Below are positions 26,551 through 39,900 of a stretch of DNA of 64,000 nucleotides, one piece after another. A model generated the notes under the pieces. The model made no database searches, was not told where the DNA came from, and saw nothing but the letters and a program-made list of their open reading frames with translations. Source of the DNA: Phallusia fumigata (Eukaryota > Chordata > Ascidiacea > Phlebobranchia > Ascidiidae). A program made the position numbers and the translations under genes. The DNA is taken from the NCBI GenBank assembly GCA_008931825.1, contig QXVZ01019328.1, forward strand, positions 1 to 64,000, in the 5' to 3' direction. The stretch's first letter is position 1. Each line of letters starts with the position of its first letter.

Positions 26551-27172
26551 CAAAACTTCGCAGAAATGTTTCTGGATTAATTATTTAGCCCCAATTTGCA
26601 AAGTATGATTATTGGGTTTTGATACAAATATTTGAATTGCGTAACTTGAAACTCAGGTGTATTGACACTTCAAAAATAAAAAAAAATATCCCGAATTAGG
26701 GAATTCCCTCTAATATGGTGAAAACTTTAAATTAACACGAACGGTACATTATTGTCAGTAAAGACAAAATAATTTTTTTTTTTAATTTGGTATCGATCTA
26801 TTAACATGTTTTTTGGCTAGTTTAATTTTAATAGGAGTTGATGACAACTATTAAAAGAAAACATTCGCCACCAATTTGCTTGGGTAAAAGTTAAAACAGC
26901 AATGGTACTTTTCGACACACTGTAAAAGTATTTGTTGTTACCAATCAACTCCTTTTCAACATAAATAATTTTTTGATTGTAAAACTGTAATAGTCTCTGT
27001 TGAAAGCGGGATAAAGAAAAGGTTTTTATAAATGTGGTCGTAGATTGAGGTAATTATTTGCAGGTGTTTGTGGAATCTAAAAAAAACATGAGGTATTTGT
27101 AGATCAAACGTCTGTTTTAAGATTTTCCTTTAAAAGTTTCTAGTTTACCATTATGAAACAAAGAAACAAAAC
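26551..27172. other. Intergenic, BTB gene to ANKS6
   Basis: 620 bp of AT-rich sequence between two plus-strand genes. It should hold the ANKS6 promoter and 5' UTR. I see no coding or repeat signal. Confidence 0.5.
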
Positions 27173-30100
27173 ATGGACCCCTCGTTAAGCGTTCCTCAAA
27201 GTATTAGAGCATTAACACTGGCAGTGGAAAATGGAGACACTGCAAAGGTTGGAAAATGTTTTTCTACTATTGTTTTATTGTGGACAATATACATTGTCTT
27301 ACAAATGTGCCAGTCTGCAGAGTATGGCAGCTGCACGCGCGAGTTGTTTATCGAATTTTTTTTGGCACGCCAATTTTTTTGACTGCACATCGATTTTTTT
27401 CTTTGCACGCGAAGGTCAAAACATAAAACAATTTTTTAATAACAGCTGCATTAACGCAAAAATGCTATTAACGCAGAGCTTTTTATATTCACGGGGAGTC
27501 GGGTGTTTTCACACTGATTCAGGATATTTTTTGACATATAAACGGATACCATTGTCTAGATTGGCAGGAATTCTGCTTGTATTGTTGATACTTAGCAACT
27601 ACATTTTACCAAAGACATTTTATTGCCCTGCCTAGTCATCTTTATCACTTGTGTTGCAAGAGGGTTTGTTGGTCTTGCACGCGGATTTGGGGGTCGTGCA
27701 CGCGCGCCCGCGGGACATTACGGTCCTGCACGCCCGAGATCTCATCGGGAACTGCCATATTCTGCAGACTGGCAAATGTNTAAAACAATTTTTTAATAAC
27801 AGCTGCATTAATGCAAAAATACTATTAACGCAGAGCTTTTTATATTCACAGGGAGTCGGGTGTTTTCACACTGATTCAGGATATTTTTTGACATATAAAC
27901 GGATACCATTGTCTAGATTGGCAGGATTTCTGCTTGTATTGTTGATACTTTGCAACTACATTTTTACCAAAGACATTTTATTGCCCTGCCTAGTCATCTT
28001 TATCACTTGTGTTGCAAGAGCGTTTGTTGGTCTTGCACGCGGATTTGGGGGTCGTGCACGCCCGAGATCTCATCGCGAACTGCCATATTCTGCAGACTGG
28101 CAAATGTGTAGCCATATTTTAATGCAGTAAAACAATTTATACCTCAACCATGGTTTTCTAATTATTACAACATAAATAAGAAGCGAATTTATGCAGTACC
28201 TCACTTTTTTTACATGGAAATTATAATAAACCAAAAATTTTATTACAGGACAGCTCAAACGCATGGCTGCATAGGTTTTTGATTCAATGTTAAGCATGAA
28301 AAAATCTCTTGTGGGCCCAATTAGATACAGCAGACCGTATGTTGTGCAGGCCTGCTTTAGAGCAACCAAATTGATGAGTAAGAATCATGAGCACCTTGTG
28401 TTCGACTGTTTTTGTATCAATAAATGAAACTTTGTAAGTCAGCACCTTTATTAAATACCAATTGCTGGTGTGTTGAAAGTCCCACCAACTTTTTCAAAGA
28501 CAGATCGTCGAAAAAAGTTTGAGAAACACTCACTTACAGATATCAAGATTCTCAATTACTTAAACAAGAATTTTGCAGGTCCAAATGTATTTGGATCAAA
28601 ACATTTCTGTTGAAACAACTGATGCAGATGGAAACAGTTTAATGCATATTGCTGCTGCAAATGGACATGAGGGAATTGTTAGGATGCTTTGTGTAAAAGG
28701 TTTGTCTTTAAAATTGGACCGAATCTGGACTTACTTAAATAACTGCGGCCAGATTTAATTCCAGTTTGTTGTTGCAGGTGCAGCGTTAGACAGAACAAAT
28801 ACTTATGGATGGACACCATTGCTTCAAGCTGCTCGCTATGGTCATGAGGATGTTGCTTTGCATTTGTTAAATAATAAAGCTAATATTAATGCCACAACCA
28901 CCATGGGCATAACAGCTTTGACTCTTGCAACATATGGGGGTCATGCAAAGGTCGGTATAATCAGATGGTGGGAATAAATTCGTCAAAGCAACAGTGAATG
29001 TGCTTGTGTATGTGTATGAAGATTAAGAATTGGAATTATATTGTCTGTCATTTGACCTAATTGTCTGTGAACTACCAAATTTGTTTCTTAATTGCTGCTG
29101 TTACTTAGATGGTTGAGTTGTTGCTAAGCAATGACTTTGCAGTTGATGAAACAGAGCAAGTTTCATATTATTCAACTCCTCTTGCTGTGGCAACCTTGCA
29201 TGGAAAGGATGATTTGCTTCGTACCCTGCTAAAAAAAGGAATTCCACCTGACCAACACTTTAAATTTACTGGATGGACCCCACTAATGATTGCAGCAATA
29301 ACTGGTGACTATTTTTTTGTTTTAGTGAAATGTTCTATTACTTTTGATTGTCAGCTGTGGCTGATGGCATATTTTTTCAATTGCTTGTTGACTAAACTTC
29401 ATGTTTACTCATCTCATTTTAACAGATGTTTTACAAGGTGATATTGCCTGCCTGACAAATTAGGTTTACAAATTCTGTGACAGTGCCAATACTTGCACAT
29501 AACCTACTTTGTTCTCTGTTTGTGATAATTTTTTTGAGAGCAAATAACCGGTGGACCAGAATGGTCACGTGGATTGCAATTTCCTGATCTGGAACATTTA
29601 CCTTTTTCATTTCATTTTTAGGCCAGTTACCAATGGCTCGACTGCTTGTGGAGAAAGGAGCTAACACAAATTTAAGAAACAAACTTAGTAAAACCGCACT
29701 TGAGCTCGCAACAGATTGTGGAAAGAACGAAGTCCGAGGATATTTGGATCGAAAAACTACAGAAAAACCAGAAAGAGGTGAAAATTATTTTTCTGCATAT
29801 AATTTGCCTTATCTATGTTGCAACTTTTATATAATTTTTATTAAATGCCTTGTGAAAAGTAATGCTATTATTTGTTTGCAGTTGCTGAGAAGGGAGATAA
29901 CATCATCATAGCTGTAAAATCAGGTGGGTGTTTTTTAGTAGAGATGGTTTTTGCTTAACAGAATTTAAAAATTGTAATCCCTGTTTTTTTTTAAATTTTG
30001 CGGGATTTTGTTTTGAATTTTAGGTATTTATGACAAAGTTTCAACAATATTGAAACAAGATCCCTCGCAAGCAAACAAATCATCAAGCGATGGTGCGACA

Positions 30101-33100
30101 CCACTAATGTATGCGTCAATTGCTGGCCATGTCTTCATTATTAAATTGCTAATTGAAAATGGAGCTGATATTGATGCCACTGATTATGAAAATGGATGGA
30201 CAGCATTAATGCAAGCCACTTACTATGGGTAAATTACACTTATTTCACTTGCATAGTTTGCAAGCTAAATAAACTTATTTGTGTACTCACAAAATGTTAA
30301 CAGTAAATATACACTTTTAAACCTAAATCTTTGTGTAGATGTGTTGCATTAATTTTGTGAATAGCAAAGACATTTGAATTTTTTGTGTTGTATTAAATTG
30401 TTCATTGACTTTCTCGGCCAATTTAGCATTTGTATTCAACAAACTAAAATTGTAAACTTAAATTTGTAGAAAAACTCAGGCAGCGATTGCCCTCATAAAG
30501 TTTGGAGCAAATGTTCACATCCCTGCCCATAACGGAGTGACTGCTTTCGATATGGCAATGTTGATCAGTAAGTCAGCTGGTTAAAGTATGTTTAGGGTGA
30601 AACTTAAACCAAGGTTTTACCTCGCCACCAAATGTAAACTTGGTGCCATGTTTTATTTTTCAAAAGTTGATAGATTGCTGTGGGTTGGTGTTAGCAGACA
30701 ATGTAGGCCAGAAATATTAAAATCATTGTTGTCAACTGTAATTTAAAGTCGTCATAGATTAGGTACTTTTTATTGGTTGACCTTACATCCTAAATCTGCA
30801 TTTTTCATGCCAGTTGGTGTTAGCAAAATGATGCAACCTGAATAGAATGAATGACTGATTCTACAACTGATGCAGCGGTTGGTCATCAGACCACACATTC
30901 ACCCACAAAACACTTTTCATGCTTTTTTCAAGCAGACCTCAGGGTTTGACTGGAGATCAGATTCCAACCAGTTTTAAGCTAAATATTAACGACATGGTTG
31001 CTTTGTATCATCAACACTGTTGCACAGATTTGAATGACACGACGTTGTTTCGGATGTTAGCTGAGAAGGTGATGCAAGGCAAGCAAGAGGAAGTTGGAAC
31101 GAACAACGAAGATTCAACCCAGCTAACAAAAGCGTGGCAAAGTGGTTCTGGACTTACAGATTTACATTCCCAAGTTTCAAAGTCACCACAAGGTTCTGTG
31201 ACAACCTGTGCCATTTATATGCTTTACCAGTTCAACTAGAGCAAGATCGTGCATTCGGTAGTAGATTTGTCGCACACTTGTGTGTGGGATCCATTTGTTT
31301 CTTGTAAATCCATTAATATTTGTGGCAGCATTGAAGAAAGCTTATTGCTGTTTGCTGATTTTTGAACTTAACCGCTAACAAAATATTTAAACTGTTTTTT
31401 TGCCTGAGGAACCTCAAAGTGTTTTTCACACCGTTGAACAGACCAAACACTTACATAAAGAATATTCTTTGAAAGGGCTTTAGGTTTTTTGGGAATTAAA
31501 TTTTGTGTTTCGCATTTTTTTAACTGGCATGATTTAACGATTTTTAAGGTATGACGCAAACTGGTGGGTCAAAACGAAACTGGTGGTCGAAAGTTTCACG
31601 CACAGTTCGTGGAATGAGATTACCAAGACCTTTTAAACCCGTCAACAAAGTTTTAAACTTTGAAGAAACATTAATCGCGCCAGGTGACCCCGAGAAACCT
31701 GATAAGTGTAAGTGTGAATGCAACATGTTGGTGAATCTCGGCTAAATTACAACACTTTGATTTTTGTTTTAGTTGATCCAAATTCAACAGGAAATGTAAC
31801 AATTACTGAGGTAAGCAAAATGTTTGTCCTCGCATATGTTTGTCAAGTGTATCCTGTTGCAGGTATTTGTATTGTATGCGGAGTTAAAAGCAATATTTTC
31901 ACACTAGGTATTGAATTGTTTCAGCCAAACCATCTCGCTCCAGCCACTCACTTTCCCATGGACAAACTGTCGCCTGTTATTCCACCATTTCAAACCAGCA
32001 CTGGCGTAGACAAACAGACTATCTCCTCACAACGCAAAATGTCTTCGTCAAAAACGTCGATGTCGAACAGTTTAAACAGCAGTGGAGAGGTTGGTTTTAA
32101 AGTGCTGATGTGCTTCATGTCAATCTTTAATCTAAACAAAAGCAAATACTTTACAAGTAGCTCAACAATATCCTGCAAGTTTTTGGAAAGATAGTGGGTG
32201 TTGTATTAAACATCTGTTATTTTCTATGTGTTATACACACTGTGCAAATTAATAATAACCCCAAATTTTTGAAACATTTCAAACAATTCACTGTGTAACT
32301 CTCTGCCAGATATTTTTACATTAAGTTAATGTTGAGTTTTACAATGGTTGATTACTTCCAGAGTTCAGCGAGCCGATCAGTTGTCCGCCCTTCAAAATTC
32401 CTTTACAGTCCAAACAACTCCGGCAGATACAACAGTGGGGCTGTGAATACCCATAGCCCCCACTCATCTGGTGGGGCTACATCTGCGACACAGAGCTTCA
32501 GCTTGGGTCACCAAAGAAATTCATCATCGGGTCTTAACGAACCCCACAACACATCAGGTCTGACATCTGTCAAAATAAACTTGCTGGAATTTTTATGTAA
32601 AATGGAAATTTTAATCAGGTGACCGGCATTCTGATACAGTTTTAACGAAAATTGCAAAACGGAGACAACGCAAATATGCTTCAACACCTGGAAGGTGGTG
32701 CAACCTCTTTGTGACATACAATGTGGTTTGTGGACCTAATATTTTGTTTGTTGGTTGCAGTATGGATAACGTTCAGATTCGAAGCACTGTGTCAGCTGAG
32801 CAACTTGTGTATGCTGCAAAGGTAAATTACTGGTGTAAGTGTATGTAAAGTGAAAGTTATTACTACAAACAGACACCAAGTTGTTGTAATGTTGTGCTTG
32901 ATCAAAACTCACCTTGCACATGGCCTCTTAACAATTTTTTTGTAAACAATTGTAATAAAAACATCAACTGCAGCAAGTGATCCAGGCAAGTAGCAAGAAT
33001 CACCAGCGGAGAGCCAGCAGTCGCGCTGAATCTGTTGCGTCATCACAATCCACCAATTCAACCCTAACACCAACACACTCCCCACGAAGTATGCGAAGAT

Positions 33101-33803
33101 CAGAAAAATCTGACACTTCGTCGAGGAGTCGCAGAAGTAACAAGAAAAACAATCATCACCATCTTTACCCACAACTTTCACTGGATGAAGAAGGTTGGAA
33201 GGGGAATTGTTTTCTTATTTTAATTTTTATGCCCTTCTGTATGACCAAACAGCTTTACCTCTACATGTTTAAATGCAATGAATAAGGTTGGCCAGCAGGG
33301 TGAAGGTCTATGAAACTTTAAGCCTTTGGTCAAATTCAAAACAATAGTTACAAACTAAACGCTTCACTGTTAAAAGATAGTTTCTGTTTGGTTTGTGCAA
33401 TCATGTGTTGCAGATGAACTAAGTGGAATTCTTCAGAGACTTTCACTTGAGAAATATCAGCCAATATTTGAGGAGCAAGAAATTGACATGGATGCATTTC
33501 TTACCCTGACCCATGGTGATCTCAGCGAGCTTGGAATTACACAGGAGCTGCCACGACAACAGATACTACAAGCTATCAGCCAAGTTAAGGTGAAAGTTTT
33601 GCCCTTTGTATAATTTGTACCTAAGTGCTTGGCTGATCTATATATATTTAATGCTTGCACTGATGGGTTGTAATTTTATGACTTCATTTAAGGACAACAA
33701 ACAGAAAATTGGTGGCAGTATTTTTACTGGTCCTGAGCAACGCAGCACATCCTCTCATTCCAGCTCAAATTCAAGTTGGTCGTCTATTACCAAAATTGTA
33801 TGA
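27173..33803 (+). CDS. ANKS6: ANKS6, ankyrin-repeat and SAM-domain ciliary scaffold
   Basis: Vertebrate ANKS6 works with NEK8 and inversin at the proximal cilium. Exons found: 27173-27247, 28579-28699, 28778-28950, 29109-29304, 29622-29777, 29882-29923, 30024-30228, 30470-30567, 30936-31192, 31549-31707, 31773-31810, 31925-32089, 32362-32557, 32640-32694, 32761-32821, 32974-33193, 33414-33589, 33693-33803. Ankyrin repeats fill the first eight exons (for example [18 protein letters not shown]). Then come family blocks [10 protein letters not shown] and HSPHSSGG, and a SAM domain ([20 protein letters not shown]) nearly identical to human ANKS6. Length is at least 834 residues, against 871 in human. 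Exon 8 ends in phase 1 but the exon at 30936 needs phase 2, so a small exon between them is unidentified; a 13-nt exon near 30667-30679 would fit but is weak. Intron 1 holds a DNA-transposon-like element. The 3' end is convergent with PDCD6. Confidence 0.9.
27309..28101. mobile_element. Non-autonomous TIR element (MITE-like) in ANKS6 intron 1
   Basis: The left end GCCAGTCTGCAGAGTATGGC (27309) is the near-perfect inverted copy of the right end (about 28080-28101, ending in GCAGACTGGC). Both ends are flanked by AAATGT (27303-27308 and 28102-28107), a candidate 6-bp target-site duplication. No transposase is visible, so it is non-autonomous. The interior contains an assembly duplication: the stretch from about 27423 to 27779 recurs at 27781-28107 around an N at 27780, and the first copy also ends in the right terminus. 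The true element is therefore about 330-360 bp shorter than drawn. The superfamily is not assigned. Confidence 0.7.
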
Positions 33804-34152
33804 TCACAGCCACATTTTAAACTGATTTTTTATTACAGATAAACCTACAGCAGCCTGGGCTTACCAACAATTGCCACACATCTCATCCTAACAAGCAGAG
33901 TATTGCAACTTTTAAGTTTTATTATTTTACCTACCAGTGCCTTTCTACCTTGTACTACAAATTGCAACCTTATGCAATCATTAATACAAATTATTGTTAC
34001 ATAAAACAACAAATGACATGATACATATGTACAAACTGCATAATAAGTGAGTGCAGTAACGAGATCCAACTACAATTACGATCGATCTGACAAATTCAGC
34101 AGGTTGTTGTCATAAGCCACAAATTCCAGAGGAGAATTATGACACAAGCATG
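33804..34152. other. Convergent interval, ANKS6 / PDCD6
   Basis: 350 bp between the stop codons of two convergent genes, presumably both 3' UTRs. No coding signal seen. Confidence 0.5.
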
Positions 34153-35811
<1,659 letters not shown>

Positions 35812-36933
35812 AACACTGTTTGATATTAACTACAATGTTATAATTCTGCTGTAAAATTTGATAGCAGGGAAAATGTAATTTACTGACTATTTTTGTTTGC
35901 AAACAAAATCAACATTGGCCATGGTTTAAAACTCAATTTCTTGGCTTTTTTTTTTCACTAAAAAGGTTTAAACTTCAAATATAAAAAAAACTTATCATTT
36001 GTGTACTTTGTTAGTCTGTTTTAACAACTTCAAACAACAAATCATTGTAAAAAAATACACAAAAATGCACGTGGTCCTAACTTCTAAAAACTGAAACAAC
36101 ATTTTGGTTGAATGGTCTGACACACTCGAACCTTATGTCTTTTGGTGTTTTTGAAAAATATGGAGTGAAGTTGCTAAAATCATGAAAATAGGAACACGAT
36201 TTTAAGAATTTTTTGTCACTGCAAACAATCCAAACTTTGGTACTTTCACAAGTTTTAAAAAATCAGGAAGGCAAACTGTTAAACTTAAGCAGAGCACAAG
36301 GGTTGCTGGAACCACATTCCAACCATTTTTACTAGTTTCTTCCGCTGAACAAGGAAGAGAACTAAGACAACAGTAGGTCAAAAGACATTATGTCCTCCCA
36401 CACAACCTACCACAAAACACTAATAATAAAGTAATCAACATAGTTCAAGTTACTAATTATTCTTTTGTACACAGTTGCTAGTTTTAAAAAAAATTTAGGT
36501 TTTGATGTCAATCTATCTAGTTTATACGTTAGTTTGCAATTGGTTTTGAACCTAACTTAATATCTGCAGGCATTTTGTGTGCACTGCAGACCATCAATCT
36601 GGATGGTACCTTAATAGCAAACTAAATTTGTGGCGCCAAAAAGGTAACATAAAAGCACCAGTGCCGCTAAAATGCCATGTCACCGAAATAACGAAAATAT
36701 TTTGTCAAATAGTCCTCCAATTATAGCCACAAGTAAACAGGGGTGGGGAAATTGTAGTTAACCAACTATAGAAATCAAGTTTTTCTTTTGCGACTCCACA
36801 TACCCCTGTGATCCGGATTGCGACGTCCAGACATACTTGTTGACAATGGGTGCTTGACTTTGACAGTTTTTAATTTTAATTTTGTTCATGGATCCATTTT
36901 CTCTGGGAATACTTTGAAACTTTTCTTAGCTCT
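35812..36933. promoter_or_regulatory. Divergent promoter region PDCD6 / DIXDC1
   Basis: 1.1 kb between two divergent start codons, with no coding signal. The promoters and 5' UTRs of both genes must lie here; no specific element stands out. Confidence 0.4.
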
Positions 36934-39900
36934 ATGGAATTACAGGTAAGTCGTGTGCAACATAATTTTGTCGGTATCTTTTGTGTGGTTACAATACAAC
37001 AGCTTTGCTTTACATGACTTTTCATCGTTTGTATTGTTTTTTTGCAGGAACAGATTAAAGCATACACAGCATGGGTTAACAGCCAACTGAAAAAGAAATC
37101 CCAACATATCTCAGACTTTGGAAAAGATTTGCAGGATGGAACAGCTCTAATTACAATTGTTGAAATTGTTTGTAAGTTGCTGCATTTTGATAGGCATGCA
37201 TGTATGCATTTGTGAATTGATCCTATTGGGTCTGGTGGCAATGAACTAAGTTAGGAGTTTAATGATGCACTGTTTACTAGTTACAGTTAGTTTGTTTGCA
37301 TGTGTAACTATTGCAAACAAAAAGAAAATTCAAAACAAATTCATGTTTCTTGTAATGTTTTATCAGCGGGCCAGTGTTTGGATGGACTTAAACCACAGAA
37401 TGATGAAGAGAAGAAAGAAAATGTTTCCAAAGTTATTGGTTTCATGAAAAGCAGTGGAATTCAACTTCATCATGTCACAGCAGAAGGTATTCTGTTTGTG
37501 TCAGGTTTTTTAACTGAAAACTGTTTTGTTAAGAAGTTGACGATAAAAACTCACTTTTAGTCCTGTTCTTATTTTGTTCTATTGGACCTTCTTGTTTCTT
37601 AGTTGTGTAAATATTTGCTATGCTATGCCAAACAACCAACGTAGGGCAAAAACAATGAATAATTTCCTACAGCAGACAAAACAACACATTGAAATAACTA
37701 TTTTGAAAAACTATTTTGTGTCATTCAGAAATAGTCGATGGAAATGTGAAAAGCATGATGCAACTGATCCTAGCCTTGGCAGCTCATTTCAAACCTGCAA
37801 GTATTGGTGGCAGAAAGGAAGTGACGAAAACTCCTCCTCCCACTAGGCAAAGGTGTCCCATGCTTTTTATGCCCTGTCAGTCATTACAAAAAAGGTTCAA
37901 ATCAAAAATGCTTTAAGTTGATTGTTGCCAAGTTAGCAATTGTAAAAAAGTATGGTTTGTAAAAGTGATAGTCCAACAAATGTCTTGTTTGTTGTTTTTA
38001 TAGCTTTAAAAAAAAGGTGGCTTCATTGCAGTATGAAGAAAAACATAAAGGTAGGACAGTAAAAAACAGATTTTCTTAATTTTTTCCCAAATCAATTTTT
38101 CCAACTATTGTATTTTTAGAGATGGAGAAAAGTTTTGAGAAAGACCTGAGTGAAATTGAAAGTCTAGCAATCGAATTGCAAAAAATTGTAAGTTATTATG
38201 CATGCTAATAGTTTGCCCACCAGATAGTTTACCTAAAACTCAATTAAGGTACTTCAGCATAAAGTGATTTTTTGTTAAAAGATCTAAGGCAAATGTTGGT
38301 TTCATTAAACAGTATTAATTATTTCAGCTTCTAGAGTCTGAAGGGGTTGTGCTGGGTGGTAGCAGCGTTGAAGAGGAAGTAGTCATTGCTAGAGTAGATA
38401 TAAACCTGATGTTGGAAGAAAAACTACGGCAGGAGGTAAGCAATGGCCCTGAGCATTACTTTGTGCTATATCCAGGATCCCTTACTTAAAAAATTATCAG
38501 TTTGTTGTTTGCTATACCAACAGAGAGTATACTAACAAAAGGCTTGCAAATATTAACTTAGTCAAGTCTATTGTTAAAAGTCGGTGAATTCTGTCTACTT
38601 TTCACAAACTACCAGAAAATATTTGTGCTTGTGTATTTTAGAAAGAGTTATTGGGAATTCAACAAAATTGCAAGGAGCTTTCCACGTCAAACTCTGCTCT
38701 CATCTCCCGATTGAAACAACAGGATGAGGATTTACTGTTGGTCAGACAACAACTTCTCCATAGCAACCTCGCAAGGGACAAACTAAAATCTGAAAAGGTA
38801 CTTATTTTATTGGTGGTCTTTAATTTTGTTCTGGTGCTGCAATATTAAAGTTTGCTATTGAAAACAGTTTTCATGTCTGTAAAAGTCAGAGCCTTAGTGT
38901 TTCTTGTGTTTCACTGACAGGTTGTGTTTTAACATTCAGCTCACTGGTGTTATCATGTTTGCTGGAGAAAAGCTCACGAGTCAAACAGGAATGCTTTTTT
39001 GCTGTCTATCTGCTACCGCCCAAAATACACATTTTACTGAACTGATTACAAAAATCCAAACATTTTAGGCGGAGTTGTGTGTTGAACTTGATGATATGAA
39101 GGATGAAATGGAAAGGTTTCAAAGCAAGTATTATGAGAAGGAATTAAGATGTCAACAACTAGACAATGAGTTGATCCTAGTGAAGGTAAAGTCTGTTGGT
39201 GATGAAAAGTATGGAGGTTGTATATGTTTGTTATGGGTCCCCTTTCCTGAATGGGACACATATTGTTTTCACTCTGTTTTTTTTCTTTTTTCTTCACATG
39301 CAGCTTGTCCATGCACTTTTGGCATGAAATGTTTGTTGGATTTGGATGAAACTTTCACAGCTGGTAGATACAATCATGGCGGTGTGTTATCCAGTTCGGT
39401 TGACCCCATGGCCTTAAGGGTTACCCCACTAGACCCCTGTCTATGCACTTTTGATGTGATATGGGCAAGGTGGTGTGTCATTAGTTTGGTAAACCCCACA
39501 GACTCAGTGGTTATCCCGCTAGCCCCCTAAAATGGGTAAAATTATTAAACGATGTCCAAATTTGTTGAAATTCACACAGTTTGTAGAACATGCCATTGTG
39601 GTGTATTGATTACATTTTTTTAACCCATAACCCCAGCAGTTACCCCGCTAGCCCCCCTAAAATGGGTTAAATTNTTTTCACTCTGTTTTTTTTTCTTTTT
39701 TCTCCACATGCAGCTTGTCCATGCACTTTTGGCATGAAATGTTTGTTGGATTTGGATGAAACTTTCACAGCTGGTAGATACAATCATGGCAGTGTGTTAT
39801 CCATTTCGGTTGACCCCATGGCCTCAAGGGTTACCCCACTAGACCCCTGTCTATGCACTTTTGATGTGATATGGGCAAGGTGGTGTGTCATTAGTTTCGG

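Noticed and set aside
27231-28130. Open frames rich in Phe/Leu between ANKS6 exons 1 and 2
   Set aside because: They lie inside the inverted-repeat element and its assembly duplication and show no transposase or other domain.
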